From positions 4,106,136 through 4,170,135 of the forward strand of contig NZ_FNLF01000002.1 of assembly GCF_900103175.1 (NCBI RefSeq): a DNA stretch of 64,000 bases, in the 5' to 3' direction. Positions 51,186 to 59,279 of the stretch are shown here, one piece after another. The position numbers and the translations under genes were made by a program. The notes below the pieces were generated by a model. That model saw only the letters and a program-made list of their open reading frames with translations. It had not been told where the DNA came from and did not search any database. Each line of letters starts with the position of its first letter. The first letter of the stretch is position 1. Source of the DNA: Tsukamurella pulmonis (GTDB lineage: Bacteria > Actinomycetota > Actinomycetes > Mycobacteriales > Mycobacteriaceae).

Positions 51186-51217
51186 CCTCGCTGCTCCTTC
51201 GAAGATCTTGACGGGTG

Positions 51218-51234
51218 AACTACAGTCCGTAGTT
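51218..51234 (-). promoter_or_regulatory. Palindrome in the hemA upstream region
   Basis: AACTAC-AGTCC-GTAGTT is a 6+5+6 inverted repeat 33 bp upstream of the hemA start, in the 147-bp gap after the glutaredoxin gene. Possible operator; the cognate protein is unknown. Confidence 0.4.
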
Positions 51235-51332
51235 TCCCGTTAAGGCACGGTACCCCGCATCCCCTGAAATGGGAAAACGCGCACAGCCTCACCTCACCCG
51301 CGCAGGCGACGGCTGTCACCCGTCAGGGTCGT

Positions 51333-51590
51333 TCAGCCCAGGATATCCGCCCGCAGCTGCGGAATGTCCGCTTCCCAGTAGCTGTGCTGCTCCCCGTCGA
51401 GCAGGACCACGGGCAGCATGTCGCCGTACTCGCCCCGGTACTCGGTGTTACCGGGCGCGTCGACGTCCAGTTGCCGGTACTCGACGGTGCGCTCGGCGGC
51501 GTGGAGTTCGGCGACGAGCGCGGTGAGCTCGTCGTGGGCGCGGGCGCACATCCCGCACCCCTCCCTGGTGAGCAGAGTGATCACGGCCAT
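51333..51590 (-). CDS. Glutaredoxin-like protein
   Basis: 85 residues of thioredoxin fold: [20 protein letters not shown] with CGMC (about residues 12-15), then [20 protein letters not shown] and cis-Pro in [19 protein letters not shown]. Corresponds in position to M. tuberculosis Rv0508 next to hemA. Likely reduces disulphides in the cytoplasm; substrate unknown. Confidence 0.88.
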   Translation of the reverse strand: MAVITLLTREGCGMCARAHDELTALVAELHAAERTVEYRQLDVDAPGNTEYRGEYGDMLPVVLLDGEQHSYWEADIPQLRADILG

Positions 51591-51664
51591 GTGCCGAGTG
51601 TCCCACCCCGGTGTCGGCGCGCGCCGCTAAGGTTGAGGGGAATCACGCGAGCGGGGAGGTGCCC

Positions 51665-52552
51665 TTGTCCGACCAGGCCAACGCCGACGAACGTCGGCAG
51701 AGTGCGGCGGGCGAAGCGAGCGCGGACGCCGCTCACTCGCTGCTGCTCGAGAAGGAGGGCCGCGAGGACGGGCAGGTGCCGCCGGATCTCACCGCGGCCG
51801 CGTTCTTCGACGTCGACAACACGATGGTGCAGGGCGCGTCGATCGTGCACTTCGCCCGCGGCCTCGCCGCGCGCAACTACTTCTCCTACTCCGACCTCGC
51901 CTCCGCGGCGTGGGCACAGGCCAAGTTCCGGCTCACGGGCAAGGAGAACAGCGACGACGTGGCCGCCGGCCGGGAGAAGGCGCTCTCCTTCATCGCGGGC
52001 CGCTCCACCGAGGAGCTGAAGGCCGTCGGCGAGGAGATCTACGACGAGATCATCGCCGACAAGATCTGGCCGGGCACCCGCGCGCTCGCGCAGATGCACC
52101 TCGACGCCGGCCAGCAGGTGTGGCTGGTGACGGCCACCCCCGTCGAGCTGGCGCAGACCATCGCCGACCGGCTCGGCCTCACCGGCGCGCTGGGCACCGT
52201 CGCCGAATCGCAGGACGGGGTGTTCACCGGCAAGCTGGTCGGCGACATCCTGCACGGCCTGGGCAAGGCGCACGCCGTCCGGTCGCTGGCGATCCGCGAG
52301 GGCCTGAACCTCAAGCGCTGCACCGCGTACAGCGATTCGCACAACGACGTGCCGATGCTCTCCCTGGTGGGCACGGCCGTCGCGATCAACCCCGATTCGG
52401 ACCTGCGCGACGTCGCGCGGGTGCGGGGCTGGGAGATCCGCGACTACCGCACCGGCCGCAAGGCCGCCAAGATCGGCGTCCCCACGGCCATCGGCGTGGG
52501 CGCCGCGATCGGCGGCGCCGCCGCGCTGATCAAGCACTTCAGCGACGACTAG
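51665..52552 (+). CDS. HAD-family phosphatase, SerB1-like (haloacid dehalogenase IB)
   Basis: 295 residues from TTG 51665, with GGGGAGG 5 nt upstream; GTG 51659 is an alternative. HAD motif [21 protein letters not shown] (DVDNT, about residue 47), motif [22 protein letters not shown], motif III Lys in GKAHAVRSL, and motif [22 protein letters not shown]. The family is the PSPase-like group called SerB1 in mycobacteria. The C-terminal hydrophobic [20 protein letters not shown] suggests membrane association. The substrate is a phosphomonoester, not certain to be phosphoserine. Its 3' end abuts an AbiEi/DUF559 cassette. Confidence 0.9.
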   Translation: MSDQANADERRQSAAGEASADAAHSLLLEKEGREDGQVPPDLTAAAFFDVDNTMVQGASIVHFARGLAARNYFSYSDLASAAWAQAKFRLTGKENSDDVAAGREKALSFIAGRSTEELKAVGEEIYDEIIADKIWPGTRALAQMHLDAGQQVWLVTATPVELAQTIADRLGLTGALGTVAESQDGVFTGKLVGDILHGLGKAHAVRSLAIREGLNLKRCTAYSDSHNDVPMLSLVGTAVAINPDSDLRDVARVRGWEIRDYRTGRKAAKIGVPTAIGVGAAIGGAAALIKHFSDD

Positions 52553-52554
52553 AT

Positions 52555-52573
52555 CCTCGGGCCCGACGGTGCC
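52555..52573. repeat. Extra outer copy of the cassette-2 terminal sequence, next to the phosphatase stop
   Basis: CCTCGGGCCCGACGGTGCC here is the exact reverse complement of GGCACCGTCGGGCCCGAGG at 53821-53839. A further partial copy begins cassette 2 at 52606. The pair could be a bidirectional terminator that was split by the cassette. Confidence 0.7.
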
Positions 52574-52605
52574 GTCCCCGCCCCGGCGCTCTCGTCTCGT
52601 CGCCC

Positions 52606-52725
52606 GGGCCCGACGGTGCCGCACCCTCCGACGGCCGTCGCGCGGCGCGGACCACAGTCCACAGATCGATCCCGCTTCTTCATAGCGTTGCAGCGTTATG
52701 AAGAGTCAGGACCGATAGCGAGAGG
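52606..52725. repeat. Left terminal inverted repeat of cassette 2
   Basis: Includes CTTCTTCATAGCGTTGCAGC at 52674-52693 and GACCGATAGCG near 52710-52720. Its inner end overlaps the last 20 bp of the cassette gene (stop at 52706). Confidence 0.85.
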
Positions 52726-53629
52726 AGCCGTCGAGGAGCAGCCCGAACGGATTGAGGGCGTCGTGGAGCTTGTTCCGGAGACGATCCGGCTCTTCGCAGT
52801 CGTTCCAGTCCCAGTGCGTCGGGTACAGATTCCGCCCCATCAGCAGGCTGTCGCGTTGAATCCGCCGCTCCGAGGTGAAGCCGTCCCTCTGCTTGCCCTT
52901 GCCGTCGAACTCGCCCACCACGCGTTCGGCCCACAGGAAGTCGACGCGCGCCTCGAGCGCGCCCGCCTCGTTGAAGAATTCCCGCTGCAGCTCCGGGCGC
53001 GGGATCTCGGGCCATTTCAGCATCAGCGCCCTGCTGCGGGATTCGCCGACCGATTCCGACAGCGGCGACGCCTCCCCCATCGCTGCGAGTAGATTCGCGG
53101 CACCACGCCGCCGGCCGAGCCGGTCGATCGCCGCCTCCAGCTCCTCCCGCGTGACACCCATCCGCAACGCCGCGTCCAGCGCGCAGACGGCCGCCACGAA
53201 GTCGCCGGCCAGCGCGAGGTCGAGCGCCGTTCGCGCGATCGACGTCACCGTCACTCCGTCGACCACGACGACGTCCTCCGCGTCGAGCCGCCGCACGTGC
53301 AGCCGTCGGCGCCCGCGCTTCGTCCCGCCACGCGCGCCGTCACACGTGAAATCGACGGTCTGCCAGTCGGAGTTCAGCACCTTCATGCCCAACACCGCCG
53401 CAGCCGCCGCATGACTGAGCACCACGGAGTCCCCCGATCGCTGCGCCGCCGCCAGCGCGCTGATCCGCAACTCGTCCCACGGCGGAAGCCTCGCCCCCAG
53501 GTGGTAGGCCCCGCGCCACACGCGGGTCACCGCGTTCTTCTGCTGCCAGAAGCGGATCTGCCGGTCCGTCGCCCCCAGCGCCACCAGTTCCTCGCGATGC
53601 CGGAACTCGACCGGCTCGTCGTCCGCCAT
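52706..53629 (-). CDS. AbiEi-type HTH plus DUF559 (Vsr-like) protein, cassette 2
   Basis: 307 residues. N-terminal winged HTH of AbiEi type (about 8-55: REELVALGATDRQIRFWQQK, NAVTRVWRGAYHLGARLPPW), middle domain with SGDSVVLSHAAAAAVLGM and DGVTVTSIARTALDLALAGD, and C-terminal DUF559/Vsr-like segment EARVDFLWAERVVGEFDGKG (about 232-251), with the VD...E-x-D-G-K arrangement of PD-(D/E)xK-like nucleases. Same architecture as the cassette 1 protein but weakly similar, so the two are distant relatives. No AbiEii partner. The stop lies inside the left inverted repeat. Function as restriction, repair or mobility nuclease is unknown. Confidence 0.85.
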   Translation of the reverse strand: MADDEPVEFRHREELVALGATDRQIRFWQQKNAVTRVWRGAYHLGARLPPWDELRISALAAAQRSGDSVVLSHAAAAAVLGMKVLNSDWQTVDFTCDGARGGTKRGRRRLHVRRLDAEDVVVVDGVTVTSIARTALDLALAGDFVAAVCALDAALRMGVTREELEAAIDRLGRRRGAANLLAAMGEASPLSESVGESRSRALMLKWPEIPRPELQREFFNEAGALEARVDFLWAERVVGEFDGKGKQRDGFTSERRIQRDSLLMGRNLYPTHWDWNDCEEPDRLRNKLHDALNPFGLLLDGSSRYRS

Positions 53630-53715
53630 ATGAACACCCCCGTCGGCGCCCCCACGCCGTCCACTGCATTCTGGCTCAACGGTGGGAATCCCGATGCGGT
53701 TCCCCGACTCTCCGG

Positions 53716-53835
53716 CCTCCCGCTATCGGTTCCGCTTCTTCATAACGCTGCAGCGCTATGAAGAAGTAGGACCGATCTGTGGACCGCGGTCCGCCCGGAC
53801 GGCGGCTGCCGGCAGGCGAAGGCACCGTCGGGCCC
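53716..53835. repeat. Right terminal inverted repeat of cassette 2
   Basis: Reverse complement of the left repeat; contains TTCATAACGCTGCAGCGCTA at 53738-53757. It starts 87 bp upstream of the gene start, so it probably includes or precedes its promoter. Confidence 0.85.
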
Positions 53836-53853
53836 GAGGACGCAACCGTCGGG

Positions 53854-54921
53854 CTAGAAGTCCTGGAAGATGTTCTTCCGGCGCGCGAGGATGCGGTAGA
53901 GCGACTGCTGGATGGTCTCGCGGACGTTGTCGGTGAGCTCGAAGACCACCATCGGGTCGTCGGCGTCGGCCTCGGTGAAGCGGTCGGTGGCGATGGGCTC
54001 GCCGAACTCGATGTGCCACTTGGACGGCAGCGGCACCATGCCCAGCGGGCCCAGCCACGGGAACAGCGGCGTGATCGGCGCGTAGGGCAGGCCGAGCAGC
54101 CGCGCGACGGGCTTGACGTCGGCGAGCATCGGGTAGGTCTCCTCCGCGCCCACGATCGACACGGGGATGATCGGCACCTGCGCGCGGATCGCGGCCGTCA
54201 CGAAACCGCCGCGCCCGAAGCGCTGCAGCTTGTACCGGTCGCGGTAGAGCTTGCCGATGCCCTTGAAGCCCTCGGGCCACACGGCGACGAGCTCACCGCG
54301 GGTGAGCAGCGCCTCGGCGTCGGCGTTGCAGGCGACGGTGGCGCCCAGCTTGCGCGCGACCTCGCCGATGAACGGGTACTCGAAGGCCAGATCGGCGGCG
54401 AGCAGCCGCAGATGCCGCTGCTCGGGATGGTTGTCGTGCACCGCGACGGCGGACATGAGCCCGTCGAGCGGGATGACGCCGGAGTGGTTCGCCACCAGCA
54501 GCGCGCCGCCCTCGACGGGGAGATTCTCGGCGCCGGTGGTGTCCACGCGGAACCACTTGTCGTAGACGGGCCGCAGCGCCGGCAGGAAGACCGCGTCGGT
54601 CAGGTGCGGATCGAAGCCGAACGGGTCGATGTCGTAGTCGCCGGTGAGGCGCTCGCGGACGAAGGCGGCACCGTCGACCACCGATTCCGCGGCGCGCTCG
54701 CGCCAGCCCGGACCGGGCTCCCCCGGCTGGGCGGCGGCGATGTAGTCGGGGTTGAGGGCGTGCACCGTGGCCTCGCGGCGCGGGGCCGACGATGCCGGCG
54801 TGCCGGTCAGCGCGGACGGGTGCCGCTGCTGGGCGCGCTCGCGCCCCTCGGTGCGCGCGGTGTCGATGGACACGGGCAACTGCAGCACCTTCGCGTGCTG
54901 AGAGCCTGATGGGTTGGTCAT
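53854..54921 (-). CDS. Lysophospholipid acyltransferase (PlsC family)
   Basis: 355 residues. A long charged N-terminus is followed by a PlsC domain: motif I LLVANHSGVIPLDGLMSAVA (NHSGVIPLD, a HX4D variant, about residues 147-155), motif III VAVWPEGFKGIGKLYRDRYK (EG), and PIIPVSIVGAEETYPMLADV. It transfers acyl groups to lysophospholipid or similar acceptors at the membrane. Corresponds to M. tuberculosis Rv0502; overlaps the epimerase gene by 4 bp (ATGA), so the two are coupled. Confidence 0.9.
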   Translation of the reverse strand: MTNPSGSQHAKVLQLPVSIDTARTEGRERAQQRHPSALTGTPASSAPRREATVHALNPDYIAAAQPGEPGPGWRERAAESVVDGAAFVRERLTGDYDIDPFGFDPHLTDAVFLPALRPVYDKWFRVDTTGAENLPVEGGALLVANHSGVIPLDGLMSAVAVHDNHPEQRHLRLLAADLAFEYPFIGEVARKLGATVACNADAEALLTRGELVAVWPEGFKGIGKLYRDRYKLQRFGRGGFVTAAIRAQVPIIPVSIVGAEETYPMLADVKPVARLLGLPYAPITPLFPWLGPLGMVPLPSKWHIEFGEPIATDRFTEADADDPMVVFELTDNVRETIQQSLYRILARRKNIFQDF

Positions 54922-56009
54922 AGATCTACCGTCCAGCCGTGCCGTCCTGAAGAACCGATTCCCGCGAACCGCCGGGCGAGCGAGGCGACCCGCTGCTCGA
55001 CGCCCACGAAGGAATCCACACCGATTGTAGGTTCTGCGCGACCGTGGCGGGCGGTGTCCTCCATGACCTGCCGCGTGCTCAGACGCGGTTCGAAGCCGAA
55101 CTCGCGCCGCATCCGGGTGGTGTCGAAGGCGTTGCCGAACCGCAGGTAGGCGAGCTGCACCCGGTCCGTCTGACCTCGGCCGCGGCCGCGGATCGCGGCG
55201 ACGGCCGGCCCGAACGCGGGCCCCACGACGGGCAGCGGTACCCGGCCGGACAGGCGGATGGCCTGCGACATGGAGATGGCACCGTCGCCGGCGATGTTGT
55301 AGGTGCCCGGCCTGCCCGCCACCACGGCGTGCTCGAGCGCACCGAGGGCGTCGTCCTCGTGCAGCAGTTGCAGGCGGGCGTCGCGGCCCACGATCGAGGG
55401 CACGACGGGGCGCTCGAACAGCGAGCCGAGCAGGGTCTCGATGTTGGGGCCGAGGATCGGTGCCAGGCGCAGGATCGTCAGGTCCAGATCGGTGCGGCGA
55501 CGGGCCATGCTGCGGGCGTAGGCCTCCGCGTCGAGGAGATCGCGCGGGTGGCCGATCGCGGCGGAGCCGCCGCCGAGGTCCTCGGTGATCAGGGCGGGAT
55601 TGCGCGAGCGCGAGCCGTAGACCTGGGTGGACGAGCGCATGACGACCCGCTTGACCGTCTCCGACTTCTGGCACGCGGCGAAGACCCGCATGGAGCCGAA
55701 GACGATGGCGTCCTTGGTGGACGCGGACGGGAAGTGGTTGTCGGTGACCGAGGTGGAGCAGTGGACCACCGTGTCGACCTCGTTGGTGGCCATGATCTTG
55801 CCGAAGATGTGGCTGCGGTAGTCGACGCGGATGAACTCGGCCGGCTCCATCCGGCGGTGCATCGTCTTGGTGGGCGGGACGGCGTCCACGCCGATCACGC
55901 GCTCGATGTCCGGACGCTGCGCGAGCCGGCGCACGAGGTAGCCGCCCACGAACGTGGAGGCCCCCGTCACCATGACGACGCGCGGCGCGCTGACGACCGA
56001 CTCACTCAT
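54918..56009 (-). CDS. galE2: NAD-dependent epimerase/dehydratase (GalE2-like, SDR)
   Basis: 363 residues, extended SDR. Rossmann motif VVMVTGASTFVGGYLVRRLA (about 11-30; GxxxxxG type), Asp in RVIGVDAVPP, VVHCSTSVTDNHF, catalytic YxxxK replaced by RSSTQVYGSRSRNPA with Ser-Thr and no clear Lys, then YNIAGDGAISMSQAIRLSGR. The missing canonical YxxxK suggests a non-classical reaction. Named by M. tuberculosis Rv0501 position. Precedes the PlsC gene. Confidence 0.85.
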   Translation of the reverse strand: MSESVVSAPRVVMVTGASTFVGGYLVRRLAQRPDIERVIGVDAVPPTKTMHRRMEPAEFIRVDYRSHIFGKIMATNEVDTVVHCSTSVTDNHFPSASTKDAIVFGSMRVFAACQKSETVKRVVMRSSTQVYGSRSRNPALITEDLGGGSAAIGHPRDLLDAEAYARSMARRRTDLDLTILRLAPILGPNIETLLGSLFERPVVPSIVGRDARLQLLHEDDALGALEHAVVAGRPGTYNIAGDGAISMSQAIRLSGRVPLPVVGPAFGPAVAAIRGRGRGQTDRVQLAYLRFGNAFDTTRMRREFGFEPRLSTRQVMEDTARHGRAEPTIGVDSFVGVEQRVASLARRFAGIGSSGRHGWTVDL

Positions 56010-56034
56010 TACTGCAGGGTATCGGGAAACACGA

Positions 56035-56061
56035 GAGCCCGCCCATGTCCTGGGCGGGCTC
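56035..56061 (-). terminator. Intrinsic terminator after the bS22-like gene
   Basis: GAGCCCGCCCA (56035-56045) and TGGGCGGGCTC (56051-56061) form an 11-bp stem with a 5-nt loop, between the bS22-type gene and the epimerase gene. Confidence 0.8.
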
Positions 56062-56084
56062 TTGCGAAAGTGTGACCAGAAGGC

Positions 56085-56186
56085 CTACTTGCCGAGTTTC
56101 CTACGCTGCACGCGAGTGCGACGGAGCAGCTTGCGGTGCTTCTTCTTCGACATGCGCTTGCGGCGCTTCTTGATCACTGAACCCAT
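56085..56186 (-). CDS. Small ribosomal subunit protein bS22/AURKAIP1-type
   Basis: 33 residues: [20 protein letters not shown] then [13 protein letters not shown]. Nearly all Lys/Arg, identical in layout to the tiny mycobacterial ribosomal protein Rv0500B (bS22). It binds the small subunit near the decoding/subunit interface in actinobacterial ribosome structures. GAGG precedes ATG 56186. It lies between the HTH protein and the epimerase as in mycobacteria, and ends 24 bp from a hairpin terminator. Confidence 0.95.
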
Positions 56187-56348
56187 GGGTTCCTCACGTC
56201 TCTCTATCGAATTGCCATGTTCGGTGCGCGGCGGCCGGGTACGGATGAAGCCCCCGCGTCCACGCAGCAGGCTTCTACTTTACCCGGCGCGACGGCCCAG
56301 GCGAAATCCGCCCGTGCCGCGGCCGCGACTGACGTCCTCCGGGCGGGC

Positions 56349-56594
56349 CTAGCCCGCGTCGAAGAACGAGGTCTGCAGGTAGTCGTGGACGGCCTTCTCG
56401 TGGACCCGGAAGGACCGGCCCACGCGCACCGCGGGGAGCTCCCCGTTGTGCACCAGGCGGTAGACCGTCATCTTCGACACCCGCATGAGGGTGGCGACCT
56501 CGGCCACCGTCAGGAACGACGAGCCGGCTGCCTGGGGAGCCTGGGCTCCGGCACCGATCTCGGCGGGCTTGGTGTTCTTGTTTGCAGACGCCAT
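56349..56594 (-). CDS. Excisionase-type helix-turn-helix protein (Rv0500A-like)
   Basis: 81 residues from ATG 56594 (MASANKNTKPAEIGAGAQAP), after a disordered arm. MerR/excisionase-like HTH: SSFLTVAEVATLMRVSKMTV, YRLVHNGELPAVRVGRSFRV, HEKAVHDYLQTSFFDAG (about 25-80). GGAGG lies 10 nt upstream. Conserved in actinobacteria next to proC and bS22; the DNA target is unknown. The gap to proC is 128 bp. Confidence 0.9.
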   Translation of the reverse strand: MASANKNTKPAEIGAGAQAPQAAGSSFLTVAEVATLMRVSKMTVYRLVHNGELPAVRVGRSFRVHEKAVHDYLQTSFFDAG

Positions 56595-56722
56595 GTAATC
56601 CCTAACCTCCGGCACATGTCGCGCCGCCGGCTTCCCCTCCGGCGGACCTGACACGCACGTGCTTCGAGCAGCTTAGCGGTACCAATGGGAATAATGCGAC
56701 GGGAGTGAGCTAAACGAAGGTT

Positions 56723-57532
56723 CTACGCGAGCTTCCCGAGCTCGGCCGAACGCTCCGCACACGCCCGGGTCGCCGCATAAAACGCAGGTCGCAGGCCGTT
56801 TTTCTCCAGCTCGCGGATCGCCGCCGCCGTCGTTCCGCCCGGCGAAGTCACCGCCGCCCGGAGCTCGACGGGGGACGAGGAAGTCTCAACCATTAGTGCA
56901 CCCGCGCCCGCGATCGTGTGCGTCGCGAGGGTGCTCGCCTGGTCGCGCGTGAGCCCCAGATCGACCCCCGCGTCGATCATCGCCTCGGCGACGAGAAAGG
57001 CGTAGGCGGGCCCGGAGCCCGACAGTGCGGTGAGCGCGTCGAGCTTGGACTCCGGCACGACGAGGGTCTGCCCTACCGCCTCCATCACCTCGCGCACGAG
57101 CGCCACGTGCGGCTCGCCGGCGTCGCGCCCGCCCGCGATCCCGCTCATCGACTTCCCGACGAGCATCGCCGTGTTGGGCATGACCCGCACGACGGGCGTC
57201 CCGTCGGGCAGAGCGGCCTCGTAGACCCCCGTGGGGACACCCGCCGCGACCGAGGCGACGACGGCGCCCGGCTGCAGCGCGGAGGCCACGTCGGGCAGGA
57301 TCGCGGAGACCACGTCGGGCTTGACGGCGATCACCACGAGATCGGCCCCGTCGACCGCCTCCGCGACGGTGGTCACCGTCGACACCCCGTAGCGCTCCGC
57401 GAGCTCCCCGCCGCGGCCCGCGTTGGGCTCCGCCACCGTGAGCGCCGACGGGGCGTGCCCGGCCGCCACGAGGCCGCCGAGCAGGGCCTCCCCGATCCGT
57501 CCGCCGCCGATCAGCGCGATACGACCATCCAT
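56723..57532 (-). CDS. proC: Pyrroline-5-carboxylate reductase (ProC)
   Basis: 269 residues. NAD(P) Rossmann GGGRIGEALLGGLVAAGHAP (about 7-26), DLVVIAVKPDVVSAILPDVA, VVRVMPNTAMLVGKSMSGI and the C-terminal ALTALSGSGPAYAFLVAEAM, LAEGARRLG-type region SSPVELRAAVTSPGGTTAAA (the P5CR signature). Last step of proline synthesis. Same place as M. tuberculosis Rv0500. Confidence 0.95.
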   Translation of the reverse strand: MDGRIALIGGGRIGEALLGGLVAAGHAPSALTVAEPNAGRGGELAERYGVSTVTTVAEAVDGADLVVIAVKPDVVSAILPDVASALQPGAVVASVAAGVPTGVYEAALPDGTPVVRVMPNTAMLVGKSMSGIAGGRDAGEPHVALVREVMEAVGQTLVVPESKLDALTALSGSGPAYAFLVAEAMIDAGVDLGLTRDQASTLATHTIAGAGALMVETSSSPVELRAAVTSPGGTTAAAIRELEKNGLRPAFYAATRACAERSAELGKLA

Positions 57533-57548
57533 GTCAGTGCCTCCTCGA

Positions 57549-58376
57549 TCAGTTCTTCTCGGGCTTGGGGGCCGGCATCATCGCCAGCTGCCGGGACGTC
57601 GCGACGACGTGCCCGGACTCGTCGACCAGCACGTGGTCCTCCTCGAACCACCGCTGCCCGACGACGGGCGCGGACGCGCGGAAGCGCAGCCAGCCGTTCA
57701 CGGGCTCGCGGCGCACCGACGCGGTCAGCGTGATCGTCGGCGCCCAGCCGACGCCGCCGAGGTTGGCGACCACGGGCAGCGAGATGTCGGTGGCGAGCAG
57801 CGCGAACAGCCCGGACAGGGGCTCCTCGCGCAGCCGCACCCAGCCGCGGGTCTCGGCGGCGCCGATGCGGCCCTCGATCACCGGCAGGGTGTCGGCGTCG
57901 TAGTGCACCTCGGCCACGCGGCCGACCTTGAAGATCTTGGCCGCGGGGTGCTCGGGATCCCAGGCCAGCGCGGTGGGCGGCGGGGTCGGCGGCATCGCGT
58001 CGAGCGGCGTCGGCTCGGCGTAGCGCTCCTCGCCCTCGTCGCGGCGGGCCAGCGTCACGGCCGCCTGGACGTAGACGCGCTCGCCCTGCACGGCCTCGAC
58101 GTTGACGAACGAGGTGGTGCGGCCGCGCTTGCGCACGTCGGTGCGCAGCTCGAGAGGGCCGGCGTCGGGGGCGCCGAGGTACTCCGCGGAGATCACCACG
58201 GGCTCGACGTCCGGGTCTCCCCCGTCGTCGCGGTAGGCGGCCCGCGCCGCCGCCGCGACGACGGCGAGCAGCGCACCGCCGTGCACCTTGCTGCCCACCG
58301 TCCATGTGGGGTCGATCTCGGCGGTGTACCCGCCGGGGGCCTTCGTGACGGACACCAGATCCGCGAACAAAGCCAT
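57549..58376 (-). CDS. Thioesterase-superfamily protein (Rv0499-like)
   Basis: 275 residues, two hot-dog folds (acyl-CoA thioesterase TesB/YbaW-like double): WTVGSKVHGGALLAVVAAAA (GG in the first fold), SAEYLGAPDAGPLELRTDV, RVYVQAAVTLARRDEGEER, and a second half APTITLTASVRREPVNGWLR, SAPVVGQRWFEEDHVLVDES, GHVVATSRQLAM. Probably hydrolyses acyl-CoA; substrate unknown. ATG 58376 chosen by context. Runs 16 bp upstream of proC. Confidence 0.85.
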   Translation of the reverse strand: MALFADLVSVTKAPGGYTAEIDPTWTVGSKVHGGALLAVVAAAARAAYRDDGGDPDVEPVVISAEYLGAPDAGPLELRTDVRKRGRTTSFVNVEAVQGERVYVQAAVTLARRDEGEERYAEPTPLDAMPPTPPPTALAWDPEHPAAKIFKVGRVAEVHYDADTLPVIEGRIGAAETRGWVRLREEPLSGLFALLATDISLPVVANLGGVGWAPTITLTASVRREPVNGWLRFRASAPVVGQRWFEEDHVLVDESGHVVATSRQLAMMPAPKPEKN

Positions 58377-58419
58377 CTGTGCGCTCTCCTTACCGGGGCA
58401 CCCGCGCGGGTGCTCGACG

Positions 58420-59265
58420 TCAGGCTGCCGGGTCGGCGCGCAGGTGCTCCCGCGCGAATTCCAGCGCCTCCGTGAGCATGGCACGCCGCTCCTCGGGCGT
58501 CTTCGCCGAGCCCGTCGCGATCTCGAGGATCACGTGCCCGTCGAAGCCGGAGGTCGCGAGCCGCCGGCACACCTCCGCGGCCGGCTGGGTGCCGTGACCG
58601 GGCACGAGGTGCTCGTCGACGGCGGCACCGAGGCCGTCCGTCAGGTGCAGGTGCCGCAGCCCGTCGCCCATGCGGTCCATGAGCGCGAGCGCGTCCACGC
58701 CGGCGGTGGCGGTGTGCGAGAGGTCCAACGTGTAGTGCGCGTAGCCGACGTCCGTCGGGTCGATCGACGGGGAGAACGCGGAGACCGCGGCGCCCGGGTT
58801 GCCGCGCCGCCTCAGCCGCTCGACGGACTCGTTGCGCCGCAGCACGTCGAACCGCAGCGGGAACATGTTCTCCACCGCGACCGCGACGTGACTGCCGTCC
58901 TCGAGCTCGTGGACCAGGTCGACGAAGTGCTCGGCGTAGCGCCGCTGCCACCGGAACGGCGGGTGCACCACGACGGTGTCGGCGCCCAGGTCCTCCGCCG
59001 CCGTCACCGCGCGGCCGAGCTTGGCCAGCGGGTCCGGACCCCACACGCGCTGGCTGATCAGCAGGCACGGCGCGTGCACGGAGAGCACCGGCACGTCGTA
59101 GCGCATCGACAGCCCGGCGACGTTCGCGATGTCCTGGCTGGCGGTCTCGTGCCAGACCATGAGCTCGACACCGTCGTAGCCGGTCTCGGCGGCGTACCGG
59201 AAGGCGTCCTCGAGCTTCTCGGGGTAGACCGAGGCCGTCGACAGTCCGACCGCGATCCCGCTCAC
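58420..59265 (-). CDS. Sugar phosphate isomerase/epimerase-family TIM-barrel protein (Rv0498-like)
   Basis: 281 residues, AP-endonuclease-2-type TIM barrel. [35 protein letters not shown] (Glu metal ligand), [90 protein letters not shown] and [20 protein letters not shown] contain the His/Asp/Glu residues of a divalent metal site. The reaction is unknown. GTG 59265 fits the frame. Between the thioesterase and a membrane protein, as in mycobacteria. Confidence 0.88.
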   Translation of the reverse strand: MSGIAVGLSTASVYPEKLEDAFRYAAETGYDGVELMVWHETASQDIANVAGLSMRYDVPVLSVHAPCLLISQRVWGPDPLAKLGRAVTAAEDLGADTVVVHPPFRWQRRYAEHFVDLVHELEDGSHVAVAVENMFPLRFDVLRRNESVERLRRRGNPGAAVSAFSPSIDPTDVGYAHYTLDLSHTATAGVDALALMDRMGDGLRHLHLTDGLGAAVDEHLVPGHGTQPAAEVCRRLATSGFDGHVILEIATGSAKTPEERRAMLTEALEFAREHLRADPAA

Positions 59266-59279
59266 CCCGCCGAGGGTAC

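Larger units (their letters stand above)
52606..53835. mobile_element. AbiEi/DUF559 single-gene cassette 2 with 120-bp terminal inverted repeats
   Basis: 1,230 bp filling the gap between convergent phosphatase (54 bp away) and acyltransferase (19 bp away). Terminal inverted repeats at 52606-52725 and 53716-53835 align without gaps over 120 nt. The outer 15 nt (GGGCCCGACGGTGCC) are identical, a roughly 30-nt part is diverged, and the inner 77 nt are mostly identical. Each contains an inner palindrome, TTCATAGCG...CGTTATGAA or its variant. One gene, no transposase. Confidence 0.75.

Noticed and set aside
44105-53629. AbiE-type toxin-antitoxin systems
   Set aside because: Both genes have only the AbiEi-like HTH; no AbiEii nucleotidyltransferase is adjacent, and the C-terminal domains are DUF559/Vsr-like.
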